DNA of 33,876 nt. Origin: Penium margaritaceum (Eukaryota > Streptophyta > Zygnematophyceae > Desmidiales > Peniaceae). Position 1 is the stretch's first letter. Each line of letters opens with the position of its first letter. Of the stretch, positions 8,731-18,655 are shown piece by piece. A program made the position numbers and the translations under genes. The DNA lies in the NCBI GenBank assembly GCA_023375785.1, contig SZWC01008605.1:1-33876 (forward strand), read 5' to 3'. Below the pieces are notes generated by a model. It did no database searches, was not told the origin of the DNA, and was given only the letters and a program-made list of their open reading frames with translations.

Positions 8731-9588
8731 CTATACATCCAGCTTGTTGCGGTTGTTGGCAGGCACGTGCACAAATGCGCCACATCTGAAGACTTTTAGG
8801 TGCGTCACTGTTGGCTTGCGTCCTGTCCACACCTCCTCTGGTGTCATCAGCAGCATGACGTGCGTGGGACTCCGGTTTTTCAGGTACACATCAGTGTTCA
8901 CCGCTTCTGCCCAAACGGTTGGTGGGAGCTCCGCGTCTTGGAGCATGCTGCGAACACGCTCCATGAGCGTGCGGTTCACGCGTTCAGCCACGCCGTTCAG
9001 CTGCTGTGTTCCAGATGGGGTGACCTCGTGCCTGATCCCGCGAAGCTTGAGGAAGGTGCGGAAGTCATTGGAGAGGTACTCTCCTCCACTTTTGGTACGA
9101 AGCACGTTAAACTGCCTGCCACTCTCATTTTGTGCAACAGCAATCCACACCTTGAAAGCATCAAAGCACTCATCCTTTCCAGTCAAGAAGGGCACCCACA
9201 TCTTCCTTGACTTGTCATCAATGAACGTGACAAAGTACAACTTACCGGATAAGGATTGTGATGGCATGGGTCCACACAAATCAGAGTGAACAAATGAGAG
9301 AAGCTCAGTTGCCCCCTTCCTTTCCCCCAAAAATGGAGCGCGGGCTTGTTTCCCTTCAATGCAGCTCTCACAGGCCCATGCACTTGGCTGCTTCACCCCC
9401 TTGAGCTCCAGGCCGCGGACCATCTGCTGCATGGATATGATGGCGCCAAAGCCGAGGTGACCAAGCCGTCGGTGCCACAGGCCGATGTCATGTTTTTCCT
9501 CGCTCGCTGCCAACGCTGAGTCGGCGTCCTTCTCTGATGCCACATAGAGACGGTAGAGTCCATCCTCCTTGTCCGCTTTTGTAAGCAC
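8731..9588 (-). pseudogene. pol: Copia-1 integrase (pre-integrase finger plus core)
   Basis: HHCC zinc finger: LWHRRLGH (His-x4-His) then CESC (Cys-x2-Cys). Core: VHSDLCGP with the first Asp, FVTFIDDKSRKMWVPFL, then RTKSGGEYLSNDF where the family has TDNGGE, and NGVAERVNRT with the catalytic Glu, followed by WAEAV. The second catalytic Asp of the DDE triad is therefore missing (KSGGE). TAG stops bound the open segment at about 9624 and 8728-8730. The domain would be inactive as read. Confidence 0.9.
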
Positions 9589-9624
9589 AGGGCCTGCACT
9601 CGCAGAGATGGTGCAGCCACCATT

Positions 9625-10167
9625 CTAAAAGCGAACCTGCATGCCTTCGGAGATGAGAGATGAGACACAGAGGAGGTTAGCTGCCAGTCCCGGAACATGG
9701 AGCACCCCCTTCACACGACGTTCTACGTGCTTACCCTCAACGGACGCACAAAATACAATCTCACCCTCCCCAACCGCCATTTGCACATGATTGTCCCCCA
9801 TGTACACCCGACAAGGCTCAATGATGGTGTAGAAAACGAACCACTCCTGGTGACAAGTCATGTGTCGCGTGGCTCCCGAGTCAATGATCCAGAACAAGGC
9901 AGTGTTGCCGAAGACTTGCAGAACCTGGATGGTTGTCACGAATCCACTCTCCGAATCTGCTGTGTTTGCGGAAGCGTCGGACTGCTTTCCCGATCCCACT
10001 CCAGCCACAAGGTCCGCCTTCTTCTTCCGGCATTCGCGTGCCCAATGGCCCGGCTTCTTACAGTAGTGGCAGTTCCCCTTCTTCTTCCCTGCTCCGCCGT
10101 TGCTCCTGGTTGGTGCAGTACCAACCCCATGACCAGAGCTTGTCGCCACGCTGGTCCAGGGCAACAA
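9625..10167 (-). pseudogene. pol: Copia-1 Gag zinc knuckle and aspartic protease
   Basis: The CCHC zinc knuckle CHYCKKPGHWAREC (10030-10071) binds the RNA genome. It is followed about 50 residues later by the protease active-site motif WIIDSGATRHM (Asp at about 9880), which cleaves the polyprotein. After that come conserved GEGEIVFCA and LHVPGLAANLLCVSSL. The first ~15 residues of this open frame do not look like Gag. The true Gag sequence (ILSGLPSSYTPLIVAL) lies in another frame at 10140-10225, so two compensating indels flank it. A TAG stops the frame after MQVRF. Confidence 0.88.
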
Positions 10168-10206
10168 TGAGAGGAGTGTAGCTGCTAGGAAGGCCAGAGA
10201 GAATGG

Positions 10207-10668
10207 TTAGCATGAGTACACACTCCTTGACAGAGGGTCCTCAATTGCAGAAAGCTGGTCGGAGAGAGACTTCATCATGTTGATGTAGTCAATCATGGAT
10301 CCGGACTCATCCATCTTCACAGTGTGAAAGCGACGACCCAGCTGCATGTTCATGAGGATTGACTTGGAGGCATAAGTGGACTCAAGCTTTTTCCAAACCT
10401 CCTTTGGTGTGAGGATGCCACAGATGAGGAATTGCTGTCGTTCGGCGAGGTAGAGGTAGATGGTGGCGAGGGCGCGGTCACGCTTCTCGCGGTAGGTACG
10501 GGCCTCACCGAGTGACAGAGAGGACTCAGCTGGCTCCTCCTCACTCACATGGCTTCAGAGTCCCTTCTCCATCATCACCATATTCATGTTGTTGCTCCAG
10601 TTGAAGAAGTTCTTGCCTTCGAACTTAGCGATGTTGACGCCGGCCACCACAGAAGCGGATGTCGCCAT
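10207..10668 (-). pseudogene. gag: Copia-1 Gag N-terminal region
   Basis: I place the start at the ATG at 10668, giving MATSASVVAGVNIAKFEGKN then NFFNWS, the usual F.G.NF..W opening of copia Gag. Codon 38 is TGA (10555-10557) where the family has Trp (GLW). The frame then continues EEEPAESS..RDRALATIYLYLAE, the UBN2 Gag core with W..L...Y, and MDESGSMIDYINMMKSLSDQL. It leaves the Gag frame at about 10225. The ATG is about 86 bases from the PBS, a normal leader length. Confidence 0.85.
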
Positions 10669-10754
10669 GGCAGTGCAACGTTCAGCCCCCAAACGACTCT
10701 CTCACACAACAGGGTGCAAGGAATGCCTCAAGGATGAGACAAAGTCTTGTTTTA

Positions 10755-10766
10755 GCTCTGATACCA
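10755..10766 (-). promoter_or_regulatory. Copia-1 primer-binding site (tRNA-iMet 3' end)
   Basis: On the minus strand TGGTATCAGAGC lies one base inside the 5' LTR. It is the exact complement of the 3' end of plant initiator tRNA-Met, the usual minus-strand primer of plant copia elements. Confidence 0.95.
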
Positions 10767-10767
10767 C

Positions 10768-11388
10768 TGATGGAAACTAGGGACAGCCCTCTGGAAGGTG
10801 ATAAAGCTCACTAAGGGCCGCCTAGGCAGGACCAATTGTTTGTGAGAGGGAGTTGCAGGTAGCACAGTCAGAAATTACGGAAGCAAATGTAGGTCTACAA
10901 AGAACGCAAATGTCTGAATCGACTCTTGAGTGAAAAATTAGATAATCACAGCTTTCAAACTAGCCCTTATATGCCTCATTGAGGCATATGAGCGGTAGTC
11001 ACCCCCTTAATGAGGCATATGAGCGGTAGTCACCTTGTCACACATGAGAATTATGTCTGACACGGCTTGCACGGCCCATAAACGTGGACTGCTCCTTCCT
11101 TGAAGTCTTCTGGAGGTCCTCCAGCCGGCTTTTCTCCTTGAAGGCCGCTCTCAGCCATCCTGGCCAATAATCTTGGCTGCCTTTGGTGCTGAATATGCTC
11201 TAGTCGTCACTTGAACCCGACCCATGATCTCCAAACTTGGGAAATCCATATCTCACTCAAACGGACTCCGAATTGAGTTCCGTAAAGTGCGCTGGAACCT
11301 GTAAAAGATCCTCTATGCAATTGTAATTCCAGATGATTTCTATCGAGCAACCTATTTTTGTCACTTTCTGGCACCCTCATATCCATCA
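10768..11388 (-). repeat. Copia-1 5' LTR
   Basis: Begins TGATGG and ends CATCA on the plus strand. It contains a 31-bp tandem duplication (GAGGCATATGAGCGGTAGTCACC at 10981 and again at 11012) absent from the other LTR, next to a near-palindrome ATATGCCTCA-T-TGAGGCATAT (10968-10988). This LTR would carry the promoter; I do not see a convincing TATA box. Confidence 0.92.
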
Positions 11389-12010
11389 CAGCCACACAAC
11401 CCCAATACATTCTTTGGTTTTGGGGGGGGGTCCTGACTAAGTGGTGTCCGTTCTCTAGTCAGCTTTCTACCTTTCAATGACTACTATCTGTCAAATATCG
11501 TCGATCGTCGATTGTCGATCATCGATCGCTGATCGGTGCTTATAGGTTGTCGGTCTAGATCCTCAATCGTCGATTGTCGGTCCCGATAGATCAGAGGTCG
11601 ACGACCGGAGATACATTAGTGGGGGGGAGGGGGAGTGAGACTCCCGACTACGTGGCACCCGTTCTCTAGTCAGCTTCCCTCAATCTTCAATCATCGATCG
11701 TGATAGATCAGCGGTTGACGACCGGAGTAACATTAGTGTACAGTTTTTTTTTCTCATCACATGAAAGAAATACCTCACCCCGCTACACTTTGCTAATACA
11801 CTCTACCCTTTTTGGGGGGGACATCGGATCCCGTGCTGACTCCCCCCTCCCCCAAAACTTAAGTCGTACTAGTAAAGTGTACATGGTCCGTGTATCTCAT
11901 GGACACGTAAAAACCTACACTAGTTTACAGATTATAGTTGCTTGTTACACAATACACGCACCACCTAAACTGCTCCCATACAATTGATGGCTTGGGGGGA
12001 GGGGGACGAC
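11389..12010. repeat. G-tract foldback repeat array, right part
   Basis: Continues the array at 5033-6021 beyond Copia-1. G-tracts lie at 11421-11430, 11619-11635, 11813-11821 and 11993-12006, and a C-tract at about 11842-11855. Two copies of a ~211-bp segment start at GTTCTCTAGTCAGCTT (11450 and 11661), each ending in GACGACCGGAG..ACATTAGTG. A CGATC-rich run (11498-11540) lies inside the first. 11913-12006 matches 5098-5175. Confidence 0.68.
11768..11900. repeat. Foldback element FB3 with G/C-tract arms
   Basis: Left arm: TACACTTTGCTAATACACTCTACCC then TTTTGGGGGGG. Right arm: CCCCCCTCCCCCAAAA, then TAGTAAAGTGTACATGGTCCGTGTATC. The arms are complementary and of the same family as FB1 and FB2. 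Confidence 0.62.
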
Positions 12011-12340
12011 TTCTGCACTTTGTCGCGGATAAAAACACAGTCGAGCACTTGCAAGACCACGCTCAACAAGAAGTTAACTTCCGTTCGAGGTCTCGAAATC
12101 AGGAAGTAAACATCCGATTTACAAACAAGCCCACTCGAAATGTTTCAAGACATTTGTACTTCTATTGTATGTTTCACCCAGAATGTCATTTTTTTTTTTT
12201 GGTTGTTAGATCATAACATGCAATTCCGAATGCACAGGTACCACGTACATGTTTTTCCATGTGAACACAACACGAATAACTCTTAAGACAGGTTTATGGA
12301 AATTACGCAAATTTACGTACCTAATACACTGAATGTGGTG
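12011..12340. other. No gene recognised
   Basis: AT-rich sequence between the foldback array and the truncated end of Copia-2. A T12 run sits at about 12189. I see no domain, no LTR and no clear terminal motif marking where Copia-2 was cut. Confidence 0.4.
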
Positions 12341-12360
12341 TGTGTAAAATGGGGACGATT

Positions 12361-12860
12361 AACTATACCTCACTTGCCCAAAGCACCTGTACCACAGCTT
12401 CTTACAGCAAGTTTGGTGGCTGGAATGAAGAGTCCCGGTTGCTGCTCTTGTTTGGTGTTCTCATGCTGGTTCTTCCACTGCCACCACTTCCGCTGCTCCA
12501 ACATGCAACTTGTCAGAAGACTCTCAATCGCTGCTCTCCTCACCATCATCCTCGGACAAAGATTCAACCTCTTTATCGTCTTTGTTTACAGTATGTTTAT
12601 TGAAGATCACTGCCATACCTTGATCAGTGATATGAGAGACAGAGAGCAGGTTGACTGTGAAAGATGGCAAGTAGAATACCCCTATCTAGCCAGAGGTTTG
12701 AGTCTGCACCATTGACACCCACTGGGATCAGCTTGTCACCAATGTCCTCAGCTACCACGATCTTGCTGTTGGCAACTCTAAAGTTCTTGTTGCATGGAGC
12801 AAGAGAGATTAAATTGGTCTTCTCTCATGTGGTTTGCTCCTTGGTACCTGAATCAAGGCC
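12361..12860 (-). pseudogene. pol: Copia-2 protease and start of integrase
   Basis: The protease motif reads LDSGTKEQTT (Asp about 12854), where the family has DSGATxHMT. A TGA follows, then EKTNLIS, FRVANSKIVVAEDIGDKLI and a frame change into ITDQGMAVIFNKHTVNKDDK and an acidic stretch. At 12361-12397 LWYRCFGQVRYS matches the LWHRRFGH finger start of integrase, with the second His replaced by Gln. Several stops and at least two frame changes make it non-functional. Confidence 0.72.
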
Positions 12861-13852
12861 GTATGCTCCTTGCCTGAGTATCGCCCTCCCTTTTTTGGAG
12901 GCAAACACGGCCATCAAGCTAATGGGATCCTTCCCACCCTTTCTCCCTCTCCTTCCATTCCCATATTCTCCAAACGTTTTTAGTTCCTTGCATTCCCGAG
13001 CCCAGTGTCCAGCCTTGCCACAGATGTGGTGCTTTGGATCCTTACCACTATTGCCTGTTATGTTGTTCCCACTGTAGCAAGAGGAGGAGATACTACAGAA
13101 GGTGCCACTAATTTGTAAGGCAAAGGCATCCATGTTTACTTCATTGCTGTTGCAACGTAGGGGTTTATTTTGAACGTTCCCCAGACAGTGGTGTAGGAAA
13201 CCTGTCCTTCCATCTACCCTCCAATCAGTGTGATCATTGGACCCCAGCTTTCTGGCAGTGTCATCAGTAAGATCATGACCTGCATATTCTAGACTAGATT
13301 CCACCCAATGATGGTGGCTTGTTGCAGGATTGTCTTAAACTTTTGTAGAGAGGCAGAGAATTTTTCTCCTTCATCAAATCTCATGTTGATGAGATTCTGC
13401 ATATTGAAGAGATGGTTGGCAATTGAGGAGGAATGCAACACCTTGCCTGGTTTGGTGTATGCTGCAGCTGCCATTGTACAACCGCTAATGTATGAAAGGA
13501 CTGAGGGTTGTACGGAGGATACAAGAACTGAGAGAACCTTCTTGTTGAGCTGAAACCATACCACAAGGTCATCATGCTCATCTGTTGGTGCTAGGATAGT
13601 TCCATCAAAGTATCCTAGCAAGCCTCTGTCATCCAAGATGATTTTGAATCGCCACTTTCAGAGACTAAACCCAGTTTCATTAAAATTGAGGATAAAGTAA
13701 TGATTTCCTGGTTCTCCTGTCCCTGCCATCCCTACAACTACAGTTGAACCTACTGCTGTTACACCTGTTGTTGATGCCGACGTACCTGTTTTGAGGCCGC
13801 TGTAGGCTGTTGATTACTGGGGATAACTGTTTTCCCTGTTCACATTAGCCAT
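12860..13852 (-). pseudogene. gag: Copia-2 Gag
   Basis: Start chosen at the ATG at 13852 (MANVNRENSYPQ). In-frame TAA follows after 12 residues, and TGA sits where a Trp is expected (SL-stop-KWRFKI). The Gag core reads DDRGLLGYFDGTILAPTDEHD, LNKKVLSVLVSSVQPSVLSY, then INMRFDEGEKFSASLQKF. One frameshift near 13300 leads into the zinc knuckle HHICGKAGHWAREC, which lacks its first Cys. Low similarity to the Gags of Copia-1 and Copia-4 shows it is a separate family. Confidence 0.8.
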
Positions 13853-14085
13853 TGCAAGCAGATTTANTCGCCACTTTCAGAGACTAAACCCAGTTTCATT
13901 AAAATTGAGGATAAAGTAATGATTTCCTGGTTCTCCTGTCCCTGCCATCCCTACAACTACAGTTGAACCTACTGCTGTTACACCTGTTGTTGATGCCGAC
14001 GTACCTGTTTTGAGGCCGCTGTAGGCTGTTGATTACTGGGGATAACTGTTTTCCCTGTTCACATTAGCCATTGCAAGCAGATTTA
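13649..14085. repeat. 218-bp direct duplication around a single N
   Basis: 13649-13866 and 13868-14085 read as identical 218-base copies separated only by N at 13867. Both begin TCGCCACTTTCAGAG and end GCAAGCAGATTTA. The copy covers the Gag start of Copia-2. Identity this high in an otherwise decayed element, with N exactly at the joint, points to two overlapping contig ends that were not merged. Confidence 0.85.
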
Positions 14086-14269
14086 GGCAAATGTAAGCTC
14101 ATGTAGGCTGACGTAGGCTGATGTCAGCTCTCTAAAGGGAATGTGAATATCCATTGTATTTCCTTCCTGCTCATGTTGACTTGCAAGCAGAGAAGTTTGG
14201 TGAGAGAAAAGTCACTCTCTCTGCTTTTGACTTAGCGGTTGCGTGCGTGAAATTTCTCTAACCAGAGGT

Positions 14270-14283
14270 CTGGGCCCATAACC
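14270..14283 (-). promoter_or_regulatory. Copia-2 primer-binding site, internal tRNA-iMet type
   Basis: The plus strand reads CTGGGCCCATAACC, the anticodon-arm sequence of eukaryotic initiator tRNA-Met (CAT anticodon inside). On the element strand its complement GGTTATGGGCCCAG begins three bases inside the LTR end. Some copia-type elements prime from a tRNA half-molecule cut in the anticodon loop; position and sequence fit that mode. Confidence 0.8.
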
Positions 14284-14286
14284 TTT

Positions 14287-14936
14287 TGTTGGCTATTGAG
14301 CTCACAGCCTATGGGAGAGAAGCTGCAAAACCAAAAATTTCACAAATGTCATTACAATTTCTTCCTTCACTTGTATGTGTTGTGCAACCCAAACTAAGTC
14401 AGGAATATACTTCACCTTCAGGATTACTGACTCCTTAGCATTACATCTCAAGAAGAGCTCAAGTCGTCAATATGTGAGAGAGCATCAAGCAAGGGTTAAA
14501 TGATCACTATACAAGACAAGTCCCTTATAGATGTCTGTCTAGTCCCAGGACTCAAAGCACATTCTTGAGGAGTGGCTTGAGCCAGCCATATCACCAATAG
14601 ACTTGTGTTGTGGGACTGACATATAAGAACCCTAGTTTCAAGGTGGCAGATCAACCACGTAGCTTCCAAGAAGCTACGAACTTCTTTCCTTGCAATCTTC
14701 ATTTGCACCCAAGATATCCATGGAGCTAGGGTCGAACTCATGACCTCTCACTCGGCCAAATGAACAAACTGACCAAGTTGACCATTCACAACTTGGTGTA
14801 CCCACAGGTCATATCTCACAGGAGATAGAGCATAAGTGGATCACCCTTCAATGGATCGAGGGACCATACCTTCTGAAGGGGCGGAGAATTCCTGAACTTT
14901 CCAATAATAGTGGACAAGGGACATACATATCCAACA
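14287..14936 (-). repeat. Copia-2 5' LTR
   Basis: 650 bases bounded by the 6-bp inverted ends TGTTGG (14287-14292) and CCAACA (14931-14936), with the PBS directly inside. A GAGTTCGACCC box, similar to an RNA polymerase III B box, occurs on the minus strand near 14725-14740. No second copy of this LTR is in the window. Confidence 0.78.
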
Positions 14937-15849
14937 GAGGCAGTGGGATGGAGGTGGTGATCAAGGAAATGAGGTCAATGAAAATGTTGGTAGGGACTGG
15001 AAAGTGGAGAACTAGACCATTTAATGGCCTCTTAAAAAATTCCTAGTACCTCCTGGCTTGTGATCCCACTGTGGCGCTTCCTGATGCCTAGGGGGTGAGG
15101 TGGCACTGATGTTTTAGTTTCTTAAGTATCTTTCACCCTTGTAGAGGCCCTAATCACATGTGCCCCTGCCACAGTCAAGGAATGTTGAAAAACCTGAACT
15201 CCTCTGTGATGGCTGACAGAGCTCCTCCTCAAAAGATGACACATGCCAGCTCTAGTTGCCCAAGCACTGGGTCACCTCTGCAACACTGCCTTGAAGCTGT
15301 GGTGCCAGGGACACCGAGCATACTCCCCCTCCTCTCCCCTCAATTGGGATACTAGTAAATGGAATTCATACCTGGGAGGCCAAGAGTAGAAACTTTGACA
15401 TGTGATGCCAGGAATTCACCACCGACCCACCTCTACCACACTGGCTAGGATATGTCTGCTGCAAGGCCCTCCAGGTGTAGATTTAGTTTTTGACATCTTC
15501 CGAGCTCATAACCACCTACAACACTATGTGAACATGGTCCAATAACTGCTACACAGACCTCACCAACTTCCCCTTCGGTGGGGCTCCGCAATGATCCTCC
15601 AGGATGTTACTTCCCTACTGTCACTCTAGTAGAAGCTATTTCTAGACGTTGAATGCTCTGGAAAACCTGCTCTCTATAGTAGCTCTTACCAATGGCATAG
15701 GAAAAAGAGAACAAGTAGGGTGAAATTACACTATCAAGAGCTAAAGAAATTCTTGCTATCAGAGACGTTCCTGTATGCTCCCACCAACTCCAGGTTGGGC
15801 TCGATAGACGCCCCTGGGTGACTAGTTGTTGATGCGTATTCTTCTATTG
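14937..15849. other. No gene recognised
   Basis: Between the end of Copia-2 and the first recognisable part of Copia-3. Probably the lost leader and gag of Copia-3, but I could not find a zinc knuckle, protease motif, LTR copy or PBS here. Open frames are short and without motifs. Confidence 0.4.
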
Positions 15850-16010
15850 GTTCCATCGATTCTACGACCGCTGCTGCCACTGTTGTGACTACGACTACTT
15901 TTTTTCTGTGTACTACTGCTACTGTCAATGCTGCTTCTGTGGCAGCACTTACTTGTACCGTAGCTGCTACTACCTAGTTTTTTGTGGCTACTGCTGTTCT
16001 TTTCACTGCT
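15850..16010. repeat. Trinucleotide-like low-complexity tract
   Basis: Degenerate ACT/GCT/GTT triplets (CTGCTGCCACTGTTGTGACT and so on) give Thr/Ala/Val-rich translation on the plus strand. It sits just upstream of the Copia-3 integrase finger. It may be an expanded linker of that element. Confidence 0.5.
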
Positions 16011-16124
16011 TTTCCTGGTAAACTGGCTTTTGTGGATTATCTAGATCAAGTCACTTGCAGTGCGCCCTCTGTCTCCTCCCCTTCATCCACAGCAACGCGC
16101 ATGTTTGTCACTGGTGTTATCTCC

Positions 16125-16900
16125 CCTAAGCACAAGCTCTTTCAAAATCACTGACTTTGCCATGTGAGCTTGGACACTGTTACCAAGATCATTCGGACAA
16201 AGCCGGCATTTGGTCTTAATGTGGCTCCCTTCATTATGCAGCCCAAGACCAAATGTCTTGGTTTGTGCTCAGGTCAAGATCCATAGCTGTACTTACTTTG
16301 AATCAACATGCCGGGTGCTACGCCCGTTGAAGCTCGTCTACTCAAACTTTCTCGGCCCTCTTCCAGTGGGGTCCCTCTTACACCGGGGTCAATACTTCCT
16401 TACCTTGACTGACAACTTCACCGAATCTAGTGGGTCTAGATCCTGTGCCAAAAGAAAATCACCACCATGGCGGTGCACGTGTGGTTTGTGATTGTTGAGC
16501 ATGCGTGTCACCACACGCTCCACATGTTCCGTTTGGATTTTCTAGGCACAATGTCTTTCAGGAGCTCTCCACCCCTACTACATCCCAACAGAACGGTGTA
16601 TCCGAGTGCTGGAATCGTACTATGAAGGATGCACTTTGCGCCATGCAGTCTGGGTGTGGTCTTCTAATTCCTTTGCCTTTTGAGGACTTCTCCTACATGA
16701 CATGGGTTTGGAATCGCCTATCGCATGGTCCCCTGCCAGACCATGTCACACCTAACGCGATGTAGTTTGGTCATCGCACCGACCTTGGTCTCACTCATGT
16801 TTGGGGCTTCCTTTCTTGCGCCTTGTACACTAAGGACCGATAGGGGTTCAAGCTCTCACGTTGGGTTCACATGTGTACATTTCTCAGTATCTCCCCATGG
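16125..16900 (+). pseudogene. pol: Copia-3 integrase
   Basis: The finger begins KHKLFQNH-stop-LCHVSLDTVTKIIRTK, matching H..LCHVS..T...I. The core begins LKLVYSNFLGPLPVGS (family LVHSDLxGPLP; the Asp is now Asn), YFLTLTDNFTESS, then after a frame change TPTTSQQNGVSECWNRTM with WNRLSHGPLPDHVTP. TAG follows NAM, where FGHRT normally has Trp before it, then TDLGLTHVWGFLSCALYTKDR-stop. Two catalytic positions (Asp to Asn, Glu context AER to SEC) are altered, so it is not functional. Confidence 0.8.
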
Positions 16901-17159
16901 TTGAATACCTGGCAGTTTTGGGACTCTGCTCACCACCACATAGTCGAGACTCGAAACACCCTCTCTTTTAGGCTCTCACATACCAAGACCTTTCCAACAT
17001 TTTTTCCCTGGCTGCCGACCATGTTCCCACTTCTATGGCTTCCCTTCGGATGGGGGAGTCTAGGCCTCTGGATGGGTCATTCCGCACCTCCTCACCTCTG
17101 GGACTGTCATCGGCTGATGATGACCTGGCCATCATGGCAGTGGATCCAGTGGCTGGATG

Positions 17160-17886
17160 CACCTAGTATAATGCCTGGGTAAGGCCTCCCTGGCACACCT
17201 GGTCCTGTGCACAAATTAGTACCCACTGGTACACATTTTCCTTTTCCTAAATCATTCCCCATTGGCACACCTGGCCCTGTGCCTATGTCAATCTCCACTG
17301 GCACATCTAACACTGTTCCTAGTTGGTCCTTCAGTCTATCCTACCCGCCTCACCTGTTTTCATGCCTGTCGTATCCCTTTTATCCATCCATGTGTCTCTT
17401 GTGGCTGCAACCTCCTCGCCTGCCTATGAGTCTATAGCCGCTGCGGCTGCTTTCCCACCACTTTCTCTGCAGCTCCAGGTGAGCACCTTTTCCCAGGAGG
17501 AAGGTGGTTTTCTTCAACCACTGGCCTCTAGGGCTTAGGGAGCAATTTACTTTGCACCCAGGTGCCCTACTTGCAGTATTGAGAGTGGCAAGATTGGTGA
17601 AGGCCAAGAGCCTCAGTGCGCGCTCGGACGGCCATGACCTAGTCTCACGTATGTTTTGGAGTTGCTTTCGATATCACAGCAGGCCTTGTCGTGGTCAGAT
17701 CCACACCAAACCTGTTTATCCTAGCCACCTGGAGCTCCTCCTTGACAGTGCATGATGCAGGCACATTGAAGGAGGCACTCTCGGGAGAGGCCGTATCATT
17801 GTGTTGTGCTGCCTGGGAGGATGAGCTCACAGCCATCCACGAGCATGGTGTCTATGAGCTTTTTGACCTTTCTTCCTGGGCAGAAG
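17160..17886 (+). pseudogene. pol: Copia-3 linker and start of reverse transcriptase
   Basis: 17190-17530 encodes a Pro/Ser/Thr-rich linker with repeats of GTHFPFP, GTPGPVP and STGTSN, typical between integrase and reverse transcriptase in this group. From 17691 the frame gives TLKEALSGEAVSLCCAAWEDELTAIHEHGVYELFDLSSWAE, the A..EE...AM..E...L..NGTW.L..LP segment. It stops abruptly at 17886, where Copia-4 is inserted. Confidence 0.78.
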
Positions 17887-18602
17887 TGTTGGCACTAGTG
17901 GGTATAGAGGCACCCTCAAGGATGCCTAGCTCTCACTGGTTTTTGCTACCAAAGTTTGGGGCAGCCAATGGATACCAATGGTGAAGAGTGTGGAGCACAA
18001 GGATCACGAATGTGAGTGGGAAGAATACGTCGCATTCAGTAGAACTGAATTGAAACACATTTTTATTGTTACTGAGTATAGTAAAATTACATCTGATCCT
18101 TATAGCCTGTGATCTAAGCTTTCCAACGCATCCAAGTATGCCCAAATCGGAGCAGTAGAGCCCCTGCTACGGCCGTCAACGTAAACCTTGGTGGTGTCGC
18201 CCACCTTGCCTTGCACGCTAGGCAACGGGAGGCGCTTCGACAATCATCTGTCAAAGCGCCTTTCCTCACCCAGAATTCAAGGAGAAGTTCACCCTGGTCA
18301 AGGAAAGTCCTCTGGTTGCTTCCATTATGGCCCTGGTTCATTTGGGAGTCGTTGGGATTGAACTCGGATCACTTGCGGTGGATTATCCCGCCACCCATGG
18401 CGGGTACCAGATTCTACCCGCCCAACACCCCAACTTCGGGCTAGGCTAACTTTCTGAATACTCACTCAAATCGAGCGATCAAAAGCTTGATCCTGCATGG
18501 AAAAATCCAAGGAATCCCAATCAGGTCAGGTGTTCTACCACTACTCAGTGGTCGAACCAGGGAGTACGATAAACGACACTCATGGGGCACACAATGTCAA
18601 CA
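17887..18602 (-). repeat. Copia-4 3' LTR
   Basis: Begins TGTTGGCACTAGTG and ends AATGTCAACA; aligns along its length with 22871-23588. Visible indels against the partner lie near 18065, 18345, 18520 and 18575. Its TGTTGGC start equals that of the Copia-2 LTR. Confidence 0.94.
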
Positions 18603-18613
18603 GTCTCCCCCTT
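18603..18613 (-). promoter_or_regulatory. Copia-4 polypurine tract
   Basis: On the minus strand AAGGGGGAGAC ends exactly at the TGTTGACATT start of the 3' LTR. Confidence 0.82.
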
Positions 18614-18655
18614 GCACCGCAACCTTGAAGCCATGTCCTTGGAGCCTGTAGTATT

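Larger units (their letters stand above)
6022..11388 (-). mobile_element. Copia-1: full-length Ty1/copia retrotransposon, decayed coding
   Basis: A 5.37-kb element with two LTRs (6022-6672 and 10768-11388). A likely 5-bp target-site duplication, CAGCT at 6017-6021 and CAGCC at 11389-11393, differs at one base. The PBS matches initiator tRNA-Met, and there is a PPT. Domains on the minus strand run gag, zinc knuckle, protease, integrase, reverse transcriptase, RNase H, which is the copia order (integrase before reverse transcriptase). The two LTRs differ by many substitutions and one block indel, so insertion is not recent. The element landed inside the G-tract foldback array. Confidence 0.93.
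12341..14936 (-). mobile_element. Copia-2: 5' part of a Ty1/copia element, truncated
   Basis: Contains one LTR (14287-14936), an unusual PBS, gag, zinc knuckle, protease and the beginning of the integrase finger, all on the minus strand. Sequence similarity is lost at about 12340, so most of pol and the 3' LTR are missing. Its interior is marred by a single N at 13867 flanked by a 218-bp exact duplication, probably an assembly fault. Confidence 0.82.

Noticed and set aside
14700..14800. Possible tRNA-derived SINE on the minus strand (GAGTTCGACCC box)
   Set aside because: A B-box-like word exists, but a good A box at proper distance, a cloverleaf and a target duplication are lacking, and it lies inside the Copia-2 LTR.
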